Notes: generated by a model from the sequence alone, not told the origin. 64,000 nt of DNA from Micropterix aruncella (GCA_944548615.1 OX155952.1:28111458-28175457), one strand, 5' to 3'; positions 1 through 13,262 are shown, counted from the first letter of the stretch. Numbers and translations: made by a program.

Positions 1-251
1 CTTCATTGATTACATATCATAGGTAATAATAAAAAGTGATAATTCGTGTAAATAACTTTATTGCCGTAATTGTAATTTTCAATTATAACATATGTGTGTG
101 ATTAATAACAATAACATAGAGTGATTATTTATCTATTAATACTACATTATATCACAATAATATAGTACTTAGACTTTATAATTCTTGATAATTTTTCACG
201 TGACACTAACATTGCATAGATGACGCAGCCACAATTTGTTAATCGTTTCAA

Positions 252-3200
252 TCATTTTCCATACAATTGCCTCAGAAGCGTAAAGTATGACCATGCAGAT
301 CCCACAATCTAGCAAAAAATTGTACATTATCAAAAGAAATGGGTAAGTTTTCCGTGCATTTTAAAAAAATACTTATTACATTTAAAAATGTGCTATTGGA
401 CAAAGTAAGAAACTTCATCGCAGTCAGCTCCACAGGTTTTTGGGTCCTCATTTGTAATTGAATCAAATTCATTTTAAAAGTTCTATCAGTGTTGTGCCAC
501 CCAGAATTATATGCCGCTGAAGTTAGTTTCGAATTCTAAAACAAATAAAAGGTATAGGGAAATTAATGCGTAAATGATACTCAGCAATGAGCAAAGTCGG
601 AAGCGGATATTTGCTGCTATTCTGTAACGCAAAACGGGTGAATTGCTTTTTTCCGATTCTCTATGCTGCCCAAATCAACGCTCAAATAAATGTTTGAAAG
701 TTTACAACATTACTTCACTTAATAAGAATTTAAGTAGTATTGTCTGTATATTTGATTGTGTATTAGTTTGCACAGCAGCGAGCATGACGATAACATGGAA
801 TAGGTCAGTCTGCTGCTATAATAATTTAGTCCGCTGCTATTTTAATAATCCAATGTAATTATATTTTTTTATTTTTTTATTTTTTACATAATATATATAT
901 AATATATATACCAGTAACAAAGCCAATGATGTTTTAAATTATTTGCTATATAAGGATTACAAAATATGCTAAACAATACAAAATAAATAAAACCAAAAAG
1001 AATTTAAAAGTAACAGTTAAAATCGCTAGGTGCGAGTGTATGGATGTTAGTGTGTGTTTGTGTGATGGAGAGCGTGTATGTGTGAGTGTGTGTATGAGGG
1101 TGTTTGTATGTGCGTGTGAGTGTATGTATGTGTGTGTGGGTGTGTGTATCTGTAGTGCGAATGTGCTTGTGAGTGCTTGTGCATGCTAATTCAATCCGAT
1201 CTGATAATCAGCTTTTCGCGTACCTCCTTAACAAAGGATCGACTATTCTGATGGTTAAATATGTCAATATCGTTAAAGCAACATTGTATGCATGCATAAC
1301 GCGCGGCAATAACGAATTGGAACCATAGTTAGTGTTGAACCTTGGTACGTAAAAAGTTGAGTGAGCACGTGCGAGTCGGAAAGGCGCTCGTATGCTCACC
1401 CTACTCAGGAGGTATGAACTGTCCAACCCAGTATGAACAATTTTATGTAGAAACGACATATCTGATACTACTCGCCGGTCCTCTAATGTCTCTAAACCGT
1501 AGCGTTGCAGACCTTCAGCGTACGACAAGCCGTTGGAAAATAAGCGGTAATTTAGATGACGTATAAATCGTTTTTGAATACGCTCAATCCTCAGCTTGTA
1601 TGTAGCATACTGTGGAGACCAAATATTAGAAGCAAATTCAAGCAGGCTGCGTACGTATGCAACATAAACCGTTGTCAAAGAATGAGTGTTTTTAAGAGGT
1701 CTACAAACTCTCATAATAAAACCGAGGGTGCTGTAAGCCCTGTTGACGACTGAATCAATGTGCTTATCCATTAAAACCTTGTGATCTAAGATGACTCCTA
1801 GATCACGCACTCGATCTACTTCCAGAATTACACCATTGCCAATTGTATATTTAAAGTGAATAATATTGACATTTCGCGAAAATTAGATTTTATGGCACTT
1901 AGCTACATTTAAAGAAAGTTTACGCTGTTCACAAAAACGAGTGAAACGATTCAGATCTTCCTGGATCAGTTGACAGTCGCCATGGTTCTTCACTCCCATG
2001 AAGATTTTCAAATCATCTGCGTAAAGGAGATAGTCGCAGTGATTAAAGCAAGTGCCGATGTCGTTAATATAAACATTAAAAAGCAAAGGCCCTAAATGGG
2101 ATCCCTGTGGAACACCAGACTCAATGCCAAAGAAACTAGATCTAAATCCACCAACGACAACGGCCTGCCTTCGCTTGAAAACGTAGGATGCTATCCACCT
2201 TAACAGATCTCCATGTATGCCCATAGACGACAGACGAGCTATTAGCTCAACATGATTGACACGATCAAAGGCCTTTGAGAAGTCAGTATATATCGCGTCC
2301 ACCTGAATACGCCGATCCATACGTCCCAAAGTATAATCAGTAAAATGAGCGAGGTTGGTAACAACCGACCGATTTTTAAGAAACCCGTGTTGGTGCTCTG
2401 TGAACGAGCTAGCGAGAGCTTGATATAGCTGGTCGTAAACAACCTTTTCCAAGAGCTTGCTAAAAACTGGCAATATTGAAATAGGCCTATAGTTTTCTAC
2501 GCAGTTTTTGGCGCCTCCTTTATGTACCGGTACGACGATGGCTTCTTTCCAAGCAGAAGGAAATACGCCCTCATTTATAGAGCGTCGAAAGAGCAATGTT
2601 AGTGGCCGGGAAAGTTCCTTCGCACAGTTGATGGCAAAAATAGGTGGTATACCATCGCTACCAGGTCCTTTATTGCGGTTTAAATTCATAAGATACTTTA
2701 GGACTTGAGATTCGATGATTTGGATATTACTTAAACCACAAATTGTATCTAGATTGTCACTAACCGGCATTACATTGACAGGTTGCCCGGTGATGTATGT
2801 CGATTTAAAATAATCGGCAAAGCTTTCGCTAATCGCTTGGCCCTTCGTTGCAAAGACACCGTTGAGTTTCATACGGCTAGGCAGAGCGTATATAAATGTA
2901 ATTTATTTGTTTATTGCTGAATAAACATTTTTTTATAAATAATTATGTGATATTATTATATGGATTATTTCTATACATTTTACACTATTTTATTTAAATT
3001 TTCTTTTAGAGTAATTTCGTTTTTTATATTTTGTTATCTTAGTAGTACTCTAGTGCTGATTATTCTTGAAAAACCCAATGAATATTTTTTTTTTCAATAT
3101 TGACTATTATTATTTTTTTTTATTGGTGTTTTTTTTAATATTGAAACATTCGTACCTTTATATAAAGTATATGTACATGTAATGAAGATTGTACATGTAA

Positions 3201-4735
3201 TAATAATTGTACGACAATGAAAAATGACGCATTCCACAGTATGTAATTTTTGGATTTAATAAACTATGATGACTATGACTATTTGTGGCAAAACTATATA
3301 AAACCAGACAGTGAAATAAAAATATATACAAATATACAGAAATAAAAAAATTTAAAATGCTGTTTTTAAACAAAGAACTTAACTACCTGTTTTCTTTTTT
3401 ATTACAATCACTAAAAAAATATCTCAATAAAAAATCAGGTAGTAAGGCACTTATAAAATAACAATAATAAAATATTAAATCACCTGTCGTATAAGTGCAT
3501 CACTGTACCAACATAGCATGAAAACTTGCAAGGAGACTGCAGAGATATACAAAATAAAAGTAAATATTTTATCCGGTGGCACCACCTATAAATCAAAAAA
3601 TAAATCCAACTTACCTAGCAAATATGTAGATACGAAATGAAATATAAATTACATACCATTATATTAAACAAAAGCGCGCAAAGAATTATAGCAGTAACAG
3701 TAAGGGTGACGAACAATGAAAAGCTAAAGATTTCTTCTAATAATTGACACTGTCTGAAATTATAAAAATATTGTTATATAAAAATTAGGTATTATTCACA
3801 AAAAAAAAGAAACGTTTTAAAATATAACTTAACTTGTTAAAAACCAACCTTAATAAACGACAATGATACGAAATACACCTTTTCAGAGAGTTGTTAGCGG
3901 TTTCTATAACCTCGTATTGATCAAAGTTGCTCTGTTTTGGTTGTATCGCATTCAAAGAGTCGGATATCATTTCAAAATGATAGCACAGTAACGATATCAA
4001 CATACACAAAAAGACATCACATATAATAGAATATACAGCTGCACAATAGGCTGAAATTTTAATAACATAATAATCACACAGTTTTAATAATAATTACATT
4101 ATTTGGACAAAATATGTACGTAAGATTTCAATATTACCTCCCCAAAACTGCGATATGAAAACAAACATAAAAATGAGATCAGACTTTTCATAATCGAAAG
4201 GATACCAAATCTCGTAAGCTAATTTCACGTGTGCCTCTCCAACCTGGATATAATCCATCATAGCACCTAAAATTGGAGTCATACTAAATGCAAGTACAGC
4301 ACCAGTTGTCAATATTAAGAACAACAAACACGCTTTATAAGTTGGAGATACTATTTCATGGAATCTTTTTATGCCATTCTCGTCGTCGGCCCGTGGCCAT
4401 AATAATTTTATATCATGTACCACTTCATAAATCAGCTTTCTGCGCACTATTAGCGTTGCTAATTTTACTAGAGAGTTAACAGCGACGAAAGTATTTGGAA
4501 TTATTTCAAGTACAGCGAGGAGCGACTCCGATGTAAAAACAAACATTACATTACCGAAGAACATTAATACCAAATTCGATGCAGATATTACACAAAGTAA
4601 ATACTGAAAAACCAGAAATTTGTTTAATTGATTTTCACCCTGGTAAAATTTAAAGATACCCCCAGTCGCCGCTGTTAAATCGAAAATGCCAAATACGTCA
4701 TCGAATAATAAAAGTTTCAACTTATTTTGGTCCAT
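252..4735 (-). CDS. Odorant receptor OR-A, six exons, intact
   Basis: Insect odorant receptor (7tm_6 family), a seven-pass membrane protein expected to pair with Orco in olfactory dendrites. Exons on the minus strand: 4735-4138, 4050-3849, 3753-3657, 3585-3484, 535-380 and 308-252 (598, 202, 97, 102, 156, 57 bp), all with GT/AG borders. The sum is 1212 bp, 403 residues plus TGA. I start at the ATG at 4735 (MDQNKLK) because this Met is shared with OR-B, C and D. An upstream in-frame Met at 4759 is lost in OR-C and D. Hydrophobic segments lie near residues 42-70, 78-98, 132-155, 184-235, 272-299 and 304-325. The C-terminal exons carry the conserved QKPVELTAMKF and SAWSYFTLL motifs of the last helix. 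Intron 4 (2.9 kb) holds a LINE inserted in the same orientation as the gene. The ligand is unknown. Confidence 0.93.
1029..1185. repeat. TG/TATG-rich simple repeat in LINE 3' UTR
   Basis: A degenerate run of TGTG, GTGA and TATG words fills about 155 bp, just inside the 3' end of the LINE in OR-A intron 4. Confidence 0.8.
1208..2885 (-). pseudogene. Reverse transcriptase ORF2 C-terminal part, one in-frame stop
   Basis: This is the reverse transcriptase of a Jockey/CR1-like non-LTR element. Visible in order are NYRPISILPVFSKLLEKV (fingers/palm), YTDFSKAFD, SGVPQGSHLGPLLF and LLYADDLKIF with the YADD catalytic pair. The thumb region after RDLGVILDH extends to the normal C-terminus near 1208. 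A single TAA follows KCHKI at about 1882, and the frame continues unchanged on both sides, so only one nonsense mutation breaks this piece. The N-terminal endonuclease and the first part of the RT are absent through 5' truncation. The copy is therefore dead for its own movement. Clade assignment is by general motif likeness and could be wrong. Confidence 0.85.
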
Positions 4736-4759
4736 CTTGTCTTGTTCACTTAGGCGCAT

Positions 4760-6340
4760 TCAGGCGAAATGTGGTAAGAAAATCCAGAAGAATTTGGCCT
4801 TCTTTTATAATGCATACATATATTATTAAATTCGGAATTAGTGTTGTCTTTGCGATATTCCTTTTATAGTTTTCATATATTATTCCTATATAAAAGTGCC
4901 TTATATTTCACAGGCCTCTATATTTCATAACTATGTTAGAATCATTTAGAAGAGCCGGACCTTAAACGACGAAAGACCGTGTTCAACTGCCACAGGCCCG
5001 AGCACTATGTTGAGAACTATTCATTTTGGTTAAATTATTATCAAGACATCTGTTTTGGTTCACTTTTACCCTGAAAGAGAATATTATAGTATTGTAAATT
5101 AGCATTCCTTTAATATTATCATAATAACACAAATTTAATACAAAGAGCGCACCATCAATTAGCAGGCATTACAAACCATGAATCATTATTTCTAAGTAAT
5201 CGTTTTTGAGGTTGTTTTTTTTTCATAATGAGATAATATTTTTCTCCACAATAGACTAGATTATAAGAAACGTTTTAACGTAATAAAGTATTAAGTGTCT
5301 CCAAAGAGATAGGAATGTTAGAGACAGGCAGACCTCTATAAACTCCAATAATGTAGATTGTGCTGTTAATGTTTATCTGCAAACAGTTGCCCCTTCTAGT
5401 TTCACCTTCGATAGAGTAATATTTTTAAATTGTTTTAATAACATAAAAAATAAATCCATCGTTTCGTGTATAATTATTTTTGGAATAAAATGTAATATGA
5501 CCCTTGATATATTTTCTATAAAGGACTTACCTATCAATATCTCTGTTAAAATAGTAATATCTAAGTAAGACTGTAGATCTTCGTTAATGAGAATTAAATT
5601 ATCAAGATTATAATTAATTAATGCTTCTGATATTTAAGAACAATATTTTTAGGCTACTTTTGTCAGAAAATTTGAATCTACGTGAATTTATGTCTGCTGT
5701 TACAGTGAAGAGGTTTGAATATAAGAAATATAATTATCCAAGTTTACGTAGGTATATGCGCGAGTGATACATGCATTTTGCCTAAAGATTGCAAAGAACG
5801 TGTCCAGGATTGATGTGTGTTATTTTTAGATGTAAGTTTTAAAACTGGTTTAAACCAGGAGAATATCCAATGAAAAATATACCCTCATTTTCGTTATCAA
5901 ATTTGACACTTAATCTGAATATAATTTGTAGCTCAAGCAGCACTTTTAAACACTGTAGCTTATAAACGTTTCTGTTCAATATACTGGGGTCCTTATATCT
6001 AAGTAAAATTTTAAGGATAATTACAAAGAAATGTTTGTAAAAGAATACGATAGACAATAACAAAATAAAAACAATAAAAACAGCTCATTTATTAAAAATA
6101 AACAATATACAGGTAATAAAAAACATAGATAACCTCAAAAGGTTATTAAAATATAATCGAATATAAAAGTAAAAACATTACCGGTTTTAGCATACAACAG
6201 GGTATAAAATAATAGCAATAATATATAGGAGTTACTTTACAATGACTCCAATATTTTAAAGGAACAAATTATAGTGGGAAGAGATACAAATTTATGGCTA
6301 TAACTTATCATTAATTAAATATTTTTTGGGATATTATTTA
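4760..6340. other. Conserved upstream block of OR-A, no gene
   Basis: This non-coding AT-rich region 5' of OR-A recurs at 11724-13262 (OR-B) and 21002-23990 (OR-C, interrupted by a LINE). The first 250 bp, containing a GC-richer stretch around 4950-5030, are especially alike and may include the promoter, but no TATA or known site can be assigned. A diverged version lies upstream of OR-D at 44940-45560. Confidence 0.7.
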
Positions 6341-6344
6341 GATC

Positions 6345-6720
6345 AATTATCCCGGCGGCTGAGCACCAACCGGGCGCGTCTCCCGGTGGCGGATAGGAGA
6401 ATGCCCGAGAATATTTTTAGCTATATATTTTAGCTAGAATATTTTTAGCTAGAATATTTTTAGCTCCCTCGCACGGGGGTGCAAGGGAGCTAAAAGAGCC
6501 GAGTACCGGAATGAAACACCTTGGGTAGTGGTGGCTAATACGCTGAGTGGAAGGCCCCGCCGCGGACCAGCTCCCCAAGCCGAGGTGTTAGCTACCGTGC
6601 CAATGGCTGCATGGCGTATGTGGTGTTACGTCGCTTACGGTGACTCCCGGATACTGGGCTTCCTCTGGGTAGTATAAGCCAAGCCCCGGTCATATGCGGC
6701 TCTGTCCGGGTGATATCGCA
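6345..6720. repeat. GC-rich dispersed block (unit 1 copy)
   Basis: A GC-rich block starting at ATCCCGGCGGCTGAGCACC and ending at GATATCGCAC. It recurs at 13266-13575 plus 14095-14110 and at 33165-33316 plus 35708-35887. It resembles the untranslated end of a non-LTR element, but the family is not recognised. This copy carries small local duplications of a TTTTAGCTAGAATA-like word near 6410-6465. Confidence 0.7.
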
Positions 6721-6860
6721 CTGATGATGATGATGATGATGATGTCCTCCTCATCGTGATCCGACGACGGCGACCTCTTGGTTGACAGGACTTCTTCGAA
6801 GATGCGCGCGGAAGTCACTCGTGAATCCCAGTTTGTTTCTAAAGGTCCGATTACAACGAC
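6721..6860 (-). mobile_element. LINE 3'-end remnant with ATC-repeat tail
   Basis: A GAT-repeat (ATC on the minus strand) at 6721-6743 is followed by sequence matching the 3' end of the LINE at 13576-14084. Here it is cut off at about 6860. It sits at the same GATATCGCAC target as the unit-2 copy, so it is one insertion duplicated with the unit and later truncated. Confidence 0.75.
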
Positions 6861-7079
6861 TACAGTAGAGTCACAGTAGATATATGAGCTAAAGCAGTAT
6901 GGAAACTACGTACAACGATTGAAACGAACGCACGCACACAGACGCACGCTTCAACAATAATCTTATAAGCAGTTGCCGCAGTACTGTCAGTCGCGAGTGC
7001 TACTTGAGTGCTACCTCGAGACGAAAGGTCGCGTTTTGCGCTCCTCTGTGTTGCTTGGGCCAAGGACAGTCCGCGATAT

Positions 7080-7345
7080 ATTTAAAAATGCCAGGAATAT
7101 ATTGCGACTGATAACTTTTGAGATAACCCGACATAGTAACAATTATGCTACATTTCTTCAGATTCTCTCTAAGATCTAGCAACATAATAAAAAATTGTGA
7201 TATTGTGAACACATGTAGATTTACGGGGGTTTGATATTAATTTATTCATCTATTATGTTGGTGTATATCGGTATATGATTTGTGATAACACACGTATACA
7301 GACAGTGTGTTATCACAAATCAGTGATAAGTAAACACAACTTATT
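7080..7345. repeat. Unit-specific repeat with perfect hairpin (7277-7321)
   Basis: Non-coding block recurring at about 16590-16810, 39380-39610 and 46280-46530. It contains 17-bp perfect inverted arms at 7277-7293 and 7305-7321 with an 11-nt spacer. Related but differently resolved palindromes are present in the other three copies. Confidence 0.8.
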
Positions 7346-7469
7346 TTGTTCCCTTCAAACATGGCCACATCGCTTGGAATACAACTACGCCAGCGCATGA
7401 CCCAGTCCTCCATTCATTTTTCGTAGACTGAATGAGTTCTTAAGAAACACAAAAAGTTTCTAAGAAAAG

Positions 7470-7590
7470 TACCGATACTTTGGCGATTCGATACTTTGGG
7501 GTATCGATACTTTTGTGTCGATACTTTTACGAGTACGATACTTTATTTTCGATACTACTCATGAATACAGCATCGATACTTTCTATTAGT
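7470..7590. repeat. Clustered CGATACTT/TATCGATA motifs
   Basis: About eight copies of CGATACTT occur in both irregular spacing and near-palindromic GTATCGATAC context. The same cluster is seen at 16940-17060, 39728-39875 and 40350-40480. Such clusters resemble subterminal transposase-binding repeats of hAT-type elements, which is inference. Confidence 0.75.
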
Positions 7591-7594
7591 TACC

Positions 7595-8221
7595 GTGTCA
7601 CTAAATGTTGTAGTTAGGTCACTAAGACCGATGCGTGCAGGGCCGGCCAAACTCACAGGTCAACACCCATCCGGCAATCTCCACGCAGAAGTGCGAACCC
7701 GGGCAGCACTCTGGCCTGCGGACGAGTTTCCCTTAGGAAATAACCCACGAGCGCTCCTAGACGGTTTGCGCACCGTGCGGCGTCAGTCAATCGACTGTGT
7801 ATTCCGACTGATAGCCGGGGGGTCTAGAAACGGATTTGTGTCCTATAGAGCGGATGTAGTCGTTAACCTTACGGCAACTGCTATTGAAACGACCAATCGG
7901 CTACCCGATACCGGGTGAAAAGCCGGGCAAAGAATGCAGTGGTCCGCGATAGATTCGGTGGACACCGAATCACCGCTACGTAAGGGAGAGTAACCAGTCG
8001 GTAGGCCAGAGAAATCTGACTGAAACTGGTAGCCAGGGGGGGAGGTGGCACCACTGGTTTACTTTCCAAGTGCCTCGTCTCTGGGGGGTTCGTGGTTTTT
8101 GGAGGACGGTAGATTTGGATAGTTCACAAAGGCTTCTACGCTAATCTCACGGGAGATACAACGATCGTTAAAACTTCATAGGTTCGCCCGTTGTAGTCGA
8201 TAAACCACAAATGTCACTTTT
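7595..8221. repeat. GC-rich repeat block next to OR pseudogene
   Basis: This 600-bp GC-rich block follows the CGATACTT cluster and always precedes the plus-strand OR pseudogene. It recurs at 39900-40303 and 40500-41110, and as a stub at 17068-17158. Frames stay open on both strands, but no protein family is recognised, so I do not call a gene. Confidence 0.65.
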
Positions 8222-8936
8222 ACTTGTAGGAATGCTGTTTTTTGTAGATACAACATAGGCAGTTCTTGATATACTTGAAATTCAGGCAAACCTTATAGTT
8301 ACCATTATTGCTTTAGTGAAATGGGCCAGTTTAATAGTACGTATATAGCTAATTTCCTAATTAATGAGTGATTTAACATTATTATGGCCATGCGACGATG
8401 ACAAAATTGCCATAAAAGGAATGAACATAGCTGTATCGCCTACTGTAATATTATCGTACTTGTTTTTGGCAGTGAACTCAACTATCGCATTTACACTCGG
8501 TAGTTTTCCTATATTGCGCGCTTCAGTGGACTATGTACAGTTCGGCAAGGCTATAGCTTGAAATGTATAGCTTGCTTAGCTTTATATGAAATTGTCATGT
8601 ATAGGTTGGTATCTGTTAAATTATGAAAATTCAGTGCCCTTACTTGTAATCGTTTTTGTAACACAATTTTGGCCGGTAAGATTGTCCTTATGACATATAA
8701 TTATGTTTTATAAATTGTTTATTCCAAAAATATTCTCAATTTCAGGCTTCGCAGCAGGAGAAATAATGGTAATGGTAATTTGCATGTTGTTGTCGTTATT
8801 GTGTTATCATTTCGGAGCAATCAGCGATTCTCTAAACGCCATACAACCTGTGGCAATAATGATGATTATGTCATTATTAAAGAGACAGATAATTACCTAA
8901 AGAGTTGTGTTTTGTATCACCCTCTTTTGTTGAGAT
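8222..8936 (+). pseudogene. Diverged odorant receptor pseudogene, exons 1-2
   Basis: Aligned by eye to exon 1 of the intact receptors, the plus strand gives DILEIQANLIVTIIALVK, LTLLWPCDDD and SVDYVQFGKA in the right order. A splice donor follows TQFWP near 8674. Exon 2 follows at 8745 after TTTCAG with LLSLLCYHFGAISDSLNAIQ. The first third of exon 1 and exons 3-6 are missing. Several stops interrupt exon 1, exon 2 has a frameshift after AIQP, and its donor GT is lost at about 8936. It comes from a receptor lineage distinct from OR-A to D. Partial copies at 17357 and 41130 show that it was duplicated with the array unit. Confidence 0.88.
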
Positions 8937-9053
8937 AAACGCAATAGTGGAGTATTGTCTGCTACAACGGGCAAAACCATCAACCGTCAACAGCAATAAT
9001 ATTTTAATAATGTACTAGAATACTTTTAGCCCCGAATAATAAAAGAAAAACAA

Positions 9054-9332
9054 TGAGCTCGATTGCGTTTCTTCGTGTACTTAAAATTGGAAATTAGTTC
9101 AGGTGAACGAGACAGGGTTGTCACTTTTTCGCATTAAAACTACCCACCAAAGATAAAGCGTCTGATTCTAACGCCGCACGAAATGTGTTCAAATTTATCC
9201 GGACGAGTATAACTTCAACATGTAGTTTTTATCGACGATCGTTCGTTTCATATTCTACTCTAACGTATTGCTTTATCTTTATCGCTTGAACTAATTTCAG
9301 TTTTAGTTCACAAAGAAACGCAAAAGGGCGCA
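9054..9332 (+). mobile_element. MITE copy 1 (about 280 bp)
   Basis: Terminal inverted repeats of about 75 bp begin TGAGCTCGATTGCGTTTCTT and end in the mirrored form AAACGCAAAAGGGCGCA. No coding capacity. Other copies lie at 17830-18139, 37220-37509 (opposite orientation) and 41867-42013 (truncated). Confidence 0.8.
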
Positions 9333-9707
9333 ATATCCCTATTAGTATTAGATGAATCAGTTGAACACTTGCTAATTTTGGACTAGTTTCGTGAGATAGA
9401 GTTATTCATTTTAATTATTTCTCAGTTTATCACGTGTTTCATATCAACAAAGGCACTCGAAAGCTTCTTCATTGATTACATATTATAGGGTAATAACAAA
9501 AAGCTATAATTCGTGTAAATAACTTTATTGCCGTAATTGTAATTTTCAATTATAACATAGAATGATTAATAACAATAACATAAAGTGATTATTTATCTAT
9601 TAATACTACATTATATCATAATAATATAGACTTTATAAATCTTGATACCTTTTCACATGACACTAACATTGCATAGATGACGCAGCCACAATTTGTTAAT
9701 CGTTAAA

Positions 9708-11699
9708 TCATTTTCCATACAATTGCCTCAGAAGAGTAAAGTATGACCATGCAGATCCCACAATCTAGCAAAAAATTGTACATTATCAAAAGAAATGGGT
9801 AAGTTTTCCGTGCATTTAAAAAAAATGTATTACATTTAAAAATGTGCTATTGGACAAAGTAAGAAACTTCATCGCAGTCAGCTCCACAGGTTTTTGGCTC
9901 CTCATTTGTAATTGAATCAAATTCATTTTAAAAGTTCTATCAGTGTTGTGCCACCCAGAATTATATGCCGCTGAAGTTAGTTTCGAATTCTAAAACGAAT
10001 AAAAGGTATAGGGAAATTAATACGTAAATGATACTCAGCAATAAGCAAAGTCGGAAGCGGATATTTGCTGCTATTCTGTAACGCAAAACGGGTGAATTGC
10101 TTTTTTCCGATTCTCTATTGTGAACAAATCAACGCTCATGTTTAAAAGTTTACAACATTACTTCACTTCATAAGCTTTAAGGTAGTATCGTTTGTGTATT
10201 AGTTTGCACAGCAACGAACATGACGATAATGTGGGATAGGTCAGGCCGCTGCAATTTGTTGCAAAGCTATATAAAACTAAACAATAAAATAAAAATATGT
10301 GCAATCCAAAAAATGCTGCTTATAAACCAAGAAATTAACTACCTGTTTTCTTTTTTATTACAAACATTTTAAAAATTACTGAAGTTAAAAAAATCTAGTA
10401 GTAAGGCACAAAAAAATTACCATTAAATAAAATATTAAATCACCTGTTGTATAAGTGCATCACCGTACCAACAGAGCATGAAAACTTGCAAGGAGATTGC
10501 AGAGATGTACAAAATAAAAGTAAATATTTTATCCGGTGGCGACACCTAAAAATCAAAATATAAATCCAACATACCGAGCAAATATGTAGATACGAAATGA
10601 AATATAAATTACATACCATTATATTAAACAAAAGCGTGCAAAGAATTATAGCAGTAACAGAAAGGCTGACGAACAATGGAAAGCTAAAGATATCTTCCAA
10701 TAATTGACACAGTCTGAAATAATAAATATATTGTTAATTAAAAATTAAGTAATATTCACAAAAAATATACCAAGAAACGTTTTAAATATAATTTTACTTG
10801 TTAAAAACCAACCTTAATAAACGACAATGATACGAAATACACCTTTTTAGAGAGTTGTTAGCGGTTTCTATAACCTCGTATTGATCAAAGTTGCTCTGTT
10901 TTGGTTGTATCGCATTCAAAGAGTCGGATATCATTTCAAAATGATAGCACAGCAACGATATTAACATACACATAAAGACATCACATATAATATTATATAC
11001 AGCTGCACAATAGGCTGAAATTTAAATAACATAATAATCACACAGTTTTAATAATAATTACATTATTTGGACAAAATATGTACATAAGATTTCAATATTA
11101 CCTGCCCAAAATTGCGATATGAAAACAAACATAAAAATGAGATCAGACTTTTCATAATCGAAAGGATACCAAATCTCGTAAGCTAATTTCACGTGTGCCT
11201 CTCCAAACTGGATATAATCCATCATAGCACCTAAAATTGGAGTCATACTAAGTGCAAGTACAGCACCAGTTGTCAATATTAAGAACAACAAACATGCTTT
11301 ATAAGTTGGAGATACGATTTCATGGAATCTTTTTATGCCATTCTCGTCGTCGGCCCGTGGCCAAAATAATTTTATATCATGAACCACTTCATAAATCAGT
11401 TTTCTACGCACTATTAGCGTGGATAATTTTACTAGAGAGTTAACAGCGACGAAAGTGTTTGGAATTATTTCAAGTACAGCGAGGAGCGACTCCGATGTAA
11501 AAACAAACATTACATTACCGAATAATATTAATACCAAATTCGATGCAGATATTACACAAAGTAAATACTGAGAAACCCGAAATTTGTTTAATTGATTTTC
11601 ACCCTGGTAAAATTTATTGATACCCGCAGTCGCCGTTGTTAAATCGAAAATGCCAAATACGTCATCGAATAATAAATGTTTCAACTTATTTTGGTCCAT
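9708..11699 (-). CDS. Odorant receptor OR-B, six exons, intact
   Basis: Insect 7tm_6 odorant receptor, paralog of OR-A. Exons on the minus strand: 11699-11102, 11014-10813, 10713-10617, 10545-10444, 9989-9834 and 9764-9708, with the same six lengths as OR-A and canonical splice borders. All frames are open, giving 403 residues. Exon 1 differs from OR-A at about 13 residues by eye, several of them in the first helix (FRVSQYLL versus FLVFQYLL) and at FWA instead of FWG at the exon end. Intron 4 is only 454 bp, the shortest in the array, and has no recognisable insertion. It is the best reference for empty sites. Expression in olfactory neurons with Orco is family knowledge. Confidence 0.94.
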
Positions 11700-11723
11700 C
11701 TTGTCTTGTTCACTTAGGCGCAT

Positions 11724-13262
11724 TCAGGCGAAATGTGGTAGGAAAGTCCAGAAGAATTTGGCCTTCTTTTATCATGCATACATATTATTAAATTCAGAAT
11801 TAGTGTTGTCTTTGCGAGATTCCTTTCACAGTTTTCATATATTATTCTTATATAAGGGTGCCTTATATTTTACGGGCCTCTATATTTCATAACTATGTTA
11901 GAATCGTTTAGAAGAACCGGACCTTAAACGACGAAAGACCGTGTTCAACTGCCACAGGCCCGAGCACTATGTTGAGAACTATTCATTTTGGTTAAATTCA
12001 CTTTTACCCTGAAAGAGAATATTAAAATATTGTAAATTAGCATTCCTTTAATATTATCATAATAACACAAATTTGATACAAAGAGCGCACCATTAATTAC
12101 CAGGCATTACAAACCATGACTCATTATTTCATAGTAATCGTTTTGGAGGTTGTTTTTTATCATAATGAGATAATATTTTTATCCACAAAAGACTAGATTA
12201 TTAGAAACGTTTTAAAAAAGTATTAAGTGTCTCCAAAAAGATAGGAATGTTAGAGACAGGCAGACCTCTATAAACTCCAGTAATGTAGATTGTGCTGTTA
12301 AGGTTTATCTGCAAACAGTTGGCCCCTTCTAGTTTCACCTTCGATACCGTAATATTTTTAAATTGTATTAATAACATAAAAAATAAATCCATCGTTTCGT
12401 GTATAATTATTTTTGGTATAAAATATAAAATGACCCTTGATATTATTCTCTATAAAGGACTTACCTATCAATATCTCTGTTAAAATAGTAATATCTCAGT
12501 AAGACTGTAGATCTTGGATAATGAGAATTAAATTATCAAGATTATAATTAATGCTTCTAATATTCAAGGATATTATTTTTAGGCTACTTTTGTCAGAAAA
12601 TTTGAATCTAAGCGTATTTATGTCTGTTGTTACAGTGACGAGGTTTGAATCTAAGAAATTTAATTATCCATGTTTACGTACATGCGCGAGTGATACATGC
12701 ATATTGCCTAAATATTGCATAGAACGTGTCCAGGTTTGATGTGGGTTATTTTTAGATGTAAGTTTTAAAACTGGTTAAAACCAGGAGAATACCAAATGTA
12801 AAATATACTCTCATTTTCGTTACCAAAAATTGACACTGACACTTTTAAACACTGTAGCTTATACACGTTTCTGTTCAATATATATAAGTAACATTTTAAG
12901 GATAGTCACAAAGGGGTCGTTATACATAAGTAACATTTTAAGGATAGTCACAAAGAAATGTTTGTAAAATAATACGATAGAGAATAACAAAATAAAAACA
13001 ATAAAAACAGCTCATTTATTAGAAATAAACAATATACAGGTAATAAAAAACACAGATAATCTCCAAAGGTTATTAAAATAAAATCGAATATAAAAGTAAA
13101 AAACATTACCGGTGGTATCATACGACCGGGTATAAAATAATAGCAATAACATATAGGTGTTACTTTAAAATGACTCCAATATTTTAAAGGAACAGATTAT
13201 AGTGGGAAGAGATACAAATTCATGACGATAACTTATGATTAATAAAATATTTTTTGCGACAT
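11724..13262. other. Upstream block of OR-B, no gene
   Basis: Non-coding AT-rich block paralogous to 4760-6340. It has a local duplication at about 12885-12960 of a 49-bp segment reading CATTTTAAGGATAGTCACAA, absent from the unit-1 copy. It contains the uninterrupted target (near 13010) of the LINE found at 22138-23836. Confidence 0.7.

Larger units (their letters stand above)
865..2888 (-). mobile_element. 5'-truncated non-LTR retrotransposon in OR-A intron 4
   Basis: A LINE copy lies antisense to the window and sense to OR-A. Its A-rich tail is at the left (poly-T stretches from 865). It is flanked by the short duplication tatat at 860-864 and 2889-2893. The paralogous intron of OR-D at about 42996-43010 shows the uninterrupted target. 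The 5' end is truncated inside the reverse-transcriptase ORF. Length is about 2.0 kb. Confidence 0.88.

Noticed and set aside
7881..8069. Minus-strand 62-codon frame, also open at 40753-40959
   Set aside because: Both copies are parts of one recently duplicated GC-rich block, so shared openness is not evidence of coding; no family recognised.
10440..10700. 86-codon frame reading through intron 3 of OR-B (also in OR-C and OR-D)
   Set aside because: Reads exon 4 in the wrong frame. Splicing at ATG|GTATGT and the following AG gives the conserved receptor sequence.
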